Shown: positions 5,409 to 8,219 of the stretch, piece by piece
How the letters are laid out: every line of letters begins with the position of its first letter
Position numbering within the stretch: the stretch's first letter is position 1
Origin: Thermofilaceae archaeon
GTDB taxonomy: Archaea > Thermoproteota > Thermoprotei > Thermofilales > Thermofilaceae
DNA length: 8,219 nt
Direction: 5' to 3'
Assembly (NCBI GenBank): GCA_027027675.1
Contig: JALVKT010000157.1
Coordinates: forward strand, 1-8,219
Made by a program: the position numbers and the translations under genes
The notes under the pieces: model-generated
Told to the model about the DNA's origin: nothing
The model's database searches: none
The model's input: the letters and a program-made list of their open reading frames with translations, nothing else

Positions 5409-6281
5409 ATGGAGCTGGAAGCGTTGCTGGATACTCTGAGGGCAGCCGCCCGCAAGGCCGCGGAGGCCGCCCTAGAGGTGGAGGCTGAGGGCCGCAGGCT
5501 GGAAGTGGTGGGCCGCGGCGAGAGCGGGGACACTACCCTGGCCGCCGACAAGGCAGCGGAGGACGCCGCAATAAGGGAGATACTGTCCCGCCTCGGCTCG
5601 GCCAGGATAGTGTCCGAGGAGGCAGGCGAGAAGGACTTCGGGGAAAAGCCGAGATACACCTTCGTCATAGACCCCGTGGACGGCAGCAGGAACTATAAGC
5701 GCGGCATCCCCCTCTACGCGGTCTCGATAGCGGCGGCCGAGGGCTCCACGCTCGGCTCAGTGGTGGCAGGCGTCGTATACGCGCCCAGGCTGGGGGCCGA
5801 GTTCTACGCCGTAAAGGGGAGGGGCGCGTACCTCAACGGCGAGCCCATCTCCGCGTCTGGGGCGGAGCGCCTCCCCGGCAGCCTCGTCGGCCTCAGCACC
5901 ACCCCGAAGGCTCAGTTCCTCCCCTACCTCGTGGCGGAGGAGCTTTCGAGGCGCGGCGCGGTGCTGCGGAGCTGGGGGAGCGTGAGCGTCGAAGTCGCCT
6001 TCCTCTCGGCGGGGGGCCTCGACGCCTACCTCGAAGCCTGGGGGACGATGCGCGTCGTCGACGTGGCCGCGGCCCTCCTCATAGCCAGGGAGGCCGGGGC
6101 AGAGGTGCGCATGGCCGGCAAGCTGTCCAGAGACCCCAGCCTCAAGCTTGACGAGAGGCTCTCAATGGTCGTAGCGGCCACGCCCAGCCTGGCCTCGGAG
6201 CTGGAGGACGCGTACCGCGCGGCCCTGGGCTGGGAGCCCCTCAGGGTCTTCGAGGTGATGGGGGCTGCGCCTCTACGCTGA
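5409..6281 (+). CDS. Inositol-monophosphatase-family phosphatase (IMPase/FBPase-like)
   Basis: This 290-residue Mg2+-dependent sugar/inositol phosphatase has the diagnostic residues in order. GDTTLAADKAAED lies at 40-52, with metal-activating SEEAG (E70, E71). The main motif VIDPVDGSRNYKRGIP spans 86-101, with D88, D91 and Ser in the position often held by Thr. VVDVAAALLIAREAGAEV spans 216-233 with D218, although the Trp that often precedes this Asp is Val here. Archaeal members often also hydrolyse fructose-1,6-bisphosphate, and the substrate here is open. The usual archaeal length is about 250-265 residues; the extra length is a charged N-terminal helix and about 25 C-terminal residues beyond MVVAATP. 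ATG 5409 is well supported by GGAGGT six bases upstream and by the 2-nt gap from the preceding stop. The last codons contain the SD site (GAGGTGAT) and the CTG start of the next gene, so the two overlap by 17 nt. Confidence 0.92.
   Translation: MELEALLDTLRAAARKAAEAALEVEAEGRRLEVVGRGESGDTTLAADKAAEDAAIREILSRLGSARIVSEEAGEKDFGEKPRYTFVIDPVDGSRNYKRGIPLYAVSIAAAEGSTLGSVVAGVVYAPRLGAEFYAVKGRGAYLNGEPISASGAERLPGSLVGLSTTPKAQFLPYLVAEELSRRGAVLRSWGSVSVEVAFLSAGGLDAYLEAWGTMRVVDVAAALLIAREAGAEVRMAGKLSRDPSLKLDERLSMVVAATPSLASELEDAYRAALGWEPLRVFEVMGAAPLR
6252..6259 (+). promoter_or_regulatory. Perfect GAGGTGAT Shine-Dalgarno site deciding a CTG start
   Basis: This octamer is fully complementary to the usual 3' end of archaeal 16S rRNA (ATCACCTC). 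It lies within the 3' end of the phosphatase gene and is five bases before CTG 6265. The same octamer with the same five-base spacing precedes TTG 7456 on the opposite strand, supporting CTG 6265 as a real start. Confidence 0.75.
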
Positions 6282-6996
6282 CGCGCACTGCCACCTCCAC
6301 GAGTTCGGGGAAGAGGCCGCCTCGCTGACGCGTGAGTACTACATAGCCGCGGTCTCAGAGGACTACGAGACCTCGCTGGCGACGCTTAGACTGGCCGGCC
6401 TGGGGGGAGTTTGGCCCTGCGTCGGCCTCCACCCCTGGGAGGTGGGCGGCCTCCAAGACCCCCTGGGGGAGGCTGAAAGGGTGGCTGCGCTGGCTGGCAG
6501 GGCCTCATGCATAGGGGAGGTCGGGCTTGACAAGAAGTTCGTCCCGCAGACCTTTGAGAAGCAGCTCCCCGTGTTTAGGCGCATGGTCGAGGCCGCCGTG
6601 GAAAGGGGCCTCCCACTCAACATACACTCCCCGGGGGCCTGGCGCGACGTCTACCGCGTCCTCCGCGACTACGGCGTGGAGAAGGCGGTTTTCCACTGGT
6701 ACACCGGCCCCCTAGACCTTCTCCGCGAAATAGTCTCCGCGGGCTACTACGTGTCCGTTAACGCGGCCCTCAAGGTGCAGGCCAAGATGAGGCGCGTGGC
6801 CAGGGAGGCCCCCCTGGAGAGCATCGTGCTTGAGAGCGACGGCCCATACCGCTACAGGGGGCTGGAGCTGTCTCCCAGGATGATCCCCGAGGCCGCCCGG
6901 CTTGTCGCCGCCGAGAAGGGAGTCACCCTGGAGGCGGTGCGGGAAGCCGTGCTGGAAAACACGTTCACGCTTTACGGGAGGCCGAGGCAAGCCTGA
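6265..6996 (+). CDS. TatD-like metal-dependent hydrolase with a probable CTG start
   Basis: This 243-residue TIM-barrel metal hydrolase of the TatD / amidohydrolase superfamily is probably a nuclease or phosphoesterase. Visible ligands in order are: DAHCHLHEF (H8, H10) at the N-terminus, GLHPW (54-58), IGEVGLD (E85), LNIHSPG (H121), VFHWYTG (H144) and LESDGPYRY (D192), followed by the usual C-terminal helices. The frame has a TGA at 6256 and no ATG, GTG or TTG until GTG 6442. That later start would remove the first 59 residues, including the HxH metal site. Starting at CTG 6265 gives a normal N-terminus (MRLYADAHCH) and a GAGGTGAT SD site five bases upstream. Alternatives are a sequencing error, or frameshift from the overlapping phosphatase gene. 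It overlaps the phosphatase stop by 17 nt. The 3' end overlaps the convergent 163-residue gene by 32 nt. Confidence 0.85.
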   Translation: MRLYADAHCHLHEFGEEAASLTREYYIAAVSEDYETSLATLRLAGLGGVWPCVGLHPWEVGGLQDPLGEAERVAALAGRASCIGEVGLDKKFVPQTFEKQLPVFRRMVEAAVERGLPLNIHSPGAWRDVYRVLRDYGVEKAVFHWYTGPLDLLREIVSAGYYVSVNAALKVQAKMRRVAREAPLESIVLESDGPYRYRGLELSPRMIPEAARLVAAEKGVTLEAVREAVLENTFTLYGRPRQA

Positions 6997-7456
6997 CGTA
7001 TATTTCTCCCCGATACCCGTCCTCCCACAGCCAGGATATGACGAGCCTGCCCTTGCTCCTCGAAACGCTGTACCCGCGGGGCCTCACGAGGCGCGGCGAG
7101 TAGCCCCCGTGGAACTCCAGTATGTGCTGGTGCCTGCCCCGCCAGTCAACCTCCACCCTGTAAACCTGCCCGTCGAAGACGTCCACGCTGTAACGCCCCT
7201 TCACCGCGACGCGGGCCTTAACCCTCCGCCGCTCCCCCGACCACCTCGTAAGTATGTACGCGTACCTCCCCCCGGCGCGCTCCTCCACGCGTATCCCCCT
7301 GAACTGCTCGCCCGTAACGGAGAGCATGTGGGGCCTCACGGGGAACACGAACGCCTCAACCTCCTCTCCCCGCGCGACGCCCCTAAGCGACAGGCTAAGC
7401 CTGGCCGCGCCGCCCCTCTGCACGTACTCCCTCCAGACGCTGTACTCAAGCCTCAA
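6965..7456 (-). CDS. Unrecognised 163-residue beta-rich protein coupled to a transporter gene
   Basis: I do not recognise this family. The predicted product is soluble, basic and rich in alternating hydrophobic strands: RLSLSLRGV, VEAFVFPV, RYAYILTRW, VKARVAVKGRYSVDVFDG, VYRVEVDW, HQHILEFHGGYSPRLV, GRLVISWLW and GEIYVRLA. This suggests a beta-sandwich or beta-barrel of about 150 residues. It has no cysteine pairs, signal peptide or membrane segments. Several His/Trp/Arg residues cluster in WRGRHQHILEFHGGY (about 105-119), but no known catalytic motif is apparent. The start is TTG 7456, whose last two bases overlap the upstream stop as TTGA. GAGGTGAT at 7462-7469 is five bases upstream, so the start is well supported and coupled to the MFS gene. 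Its stop (TGA, 6965-6967) lies inside the convergent TatD gene. A role linked to the transporter is possible but unproven. Confidence 0.7.
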   Translation of the reverse strand: MRLEYSVWREYVQRGGAARLSLSLRGVARGEEVEAFVFPVRPHMLSVTGEQFRGIRVEERAGGRYAYILTRWSGERRRVKARVAVKGRYSVDVFDGQVYRVEVDWRGRHQHILEFHGGYSPRLVRPRGYSVSRSKGRLVISWLWEDGYRGEIYVRLASASRKA

Positions 7457-8219
7457 CTCTCATCACCTCTCTGCTCTCCGCCACCGATATAACGCTTAGC
7501 ATACGCGTCGAGCATCCACAGCGACGCCGCGCCTATAGCCGCGGCCACGCCGAGCGCCGCGGGCACGCCCAGCGCGTCGCCCACCAGGCCGAGGAGAGGC
7601 GCCAGCAGCCCGGAAACGCTCCACAGAGCGTCTATCACGCCCGCGGCCATGGCGCCGCCCCAGAGCCTCCTAGCATAGGTGTATGAGAGCACGTTCACGA
7701 AGGGCCAGAGGGGCGCGAGGAAGGCAGCAGCCATGAGGGGGAGCGCTGGCTCAGCGGCGAAGACCGCGTTCACGGCCAGGTAGGTGGCGAGGGACGCGGC
7801 GACGAGGCCGCTCAGCCCCTTCCTCTCGCCCACGTAGGAGGCGAGCGGCGCCCCAACCGAGCTCACTATCCCTGCCCCCGCGAGGAGCGCCCCGTAGAGG
7901 CCCGGGTTCTCCAGGGACTTGTAGAGCACTATGCACCAGAGCTCGTAGCTTCCAAGGTATACCACGTAGAAGGCCTCCAGGAGCAGGGCAGGCGCCAGGT
8001 GGATTGGGCCGCGGGGCGTGAGCCTTAGGGATTTGAGCGCCTCCAGCAGAGGCATATTCTCGCTGCCGTCCAGCCCGTAGGCGACAAGTGGCAGCGAGGA
8101 GGCGTGGATGGCTGCGGCCAGGGCGGCCGAGCCCCCGAGGCCCCACGCGCCGTACACGATGCCCGATAGGAAGGAGCCCAGCGTCCACCCCGCGCTCCCA
8201 CTCATCGTCAACGCCCCGG
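7453..8219 (-). CDS. MFS-type transporter, C-terminal two thirds (5' end outside window)
   Basis: This is an integral membrane transporter of the major facilitator type, truncated by the right edge. The frame stays open to 8219 (reading GALTMSGSAGW). The TTG at 8211 and ATG at 8205 sit within a hydrophobic run and lack an SD site, so neither is a convincing start. The N-terminal part seen (GSAGWTLGSFLSGIVYGAWG) has the small-residue GxxxG pattern common in helices 4-5 of the first MFS half. A helix follows (AALAAAIHASSLPLVAYGL), then a polar central loop (about 48-70 from TTG 8211) and roughly six further hydrophobic segments (about 72-98, 107-124, 133-152, 156-176, 186-210, 215-235). The layout fits the second half of a 12-helix carrier. 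The tail is short and charged (GGGEQRGDES). Substrate is unknown. The stop overlaps the start of the 163-residue gene. Confidence 0.8.
   Translation of the reverse strand, partial: GALTMSGSAGWTLGSFLSGIVYGAWGLGGSAALAAAIHASSLPLVAYGLDGSENMPLLEALKSLRLTPRGPIHLAPALLLEAFYVVYLGSYELWCIVLYKSLENPGLYGALLAGAGIVSSVGAPLASYVGERKGLSGLVAASLATYLAVNAVFAAEPALPLMAAAFLAPLWPFVNVLSYTYARRLWGGAMAAGVIDALWSVSGLLAPLLGLVGDALGVPAALGVAAAIGAASLWMLDAYAKRYIGGGEQRGDES
7462..7469 (-). promoter_or_regulatory. GAGGTGAT Shine-Dalgarno site for the TTG start at 7456
   Basis: On the minus strand GAGGTGAT lies five bases before the TTG and within the last codons of the MFS gene. It fixes a non-ATG start. An ATG also present in this stretch (7461-7463) is out of frame with the downstream gene. 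Confidence 0.7.

Noticed and set aside
6256..6282. Programmed frameshift fusing the phosphatase to the TatD-like protein
   Set aside because: No slippery heptamer or stable downstream structure is evident, and a perfect SD site at normal spacing before CTG explains separate initiation more simply.
6902..7492. 196-codon plus-strand open frame spanning the TatD end and the 163-residue gene
   Set aside because: It is Pro-rich and antisense to a gene with a good SD site. It has no start signal of its own and crosses a convergent junction.

Overview
This 8.2 kb window looks like chromosomal DNA from a hyperthermophilic archaeon of the Thermoproteota (Crenarchaeota), probably near the Desulfurococcales or Acidilobales. 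This is an inference. It rests on high GC, tightly packed genes, AGG-rich arginine usage, GTG/TTG starts, strong GAGGTGAT-type Shine-Dalgarno (SD) sites inside operons, and archaeal TATA boxes placed about 27 nt before the start codon at operon heads, which is the leaderless pattern. No tRNA, rRNA, CRISPR array, insertion sequence or long repeat was seen. No gene-free stretch exceeds about 130 bp.

Layout. (1) Bases 3-209 (+): the C-terminal end of an unrecognised gene, followed by a 61-residue acidic helical protein (233-418). (2) 425-2834 (-): a two-gene surface-glycan operon, made of a UDP-galactopyranose-mutase-like FAD oxidoreductase and then a family-2 glycosyltransferase. A flippase-like integral membrane protein (2965-4092, +) diverges from it across a 130-bp promoter region, and a Nudix hydrolase (about 4046-4537, +) overlaps the flippase 3' end. 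(3) 4454-4804 (-): a small SWIM zinc-finger protein converging on, and overlapping, the Nudix gene. It shares a divergent promoter region with (4) 4903-6996 (+): an operon of MJ0936/YfcE-like phosphodiesterase, inositol-monophosphatase-family phosphatase and TatD-like metal hydrolase. (5) 6965-8219 (-): a 5'-truncated MFS transporter followed by an unrecognised 163-residue protein, coupled through a TTGA start/stop overlap.

How the genes may work together. The oxidoreductase, glycosyltransferase and flippase suggest building and membrane translocation of a lipid-linked surface sugar. The three-gene + operon is a set of small metal-dependent phosphate or ester hydrolases, linked by SD sites that overlap the preceding reading frames. 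The SWIM protein carries CxC...CxHxxA, the signature of the Shu2/SWS1 recombination-accessory family, and is the most interesting single protein here.

The best unusual signals are: a TatD gene whose only sensible start is CTG, preceded by a perfect GAGGTGAT; the 84-bp convergent coding overlap of the Nudix and SWIM genes, with matching codon boundaries and tandem TAG stops; and promoter geometry that moves several starts downstream of the longest open frames. I did not find a clear novel multi-gene defence or mobile system.
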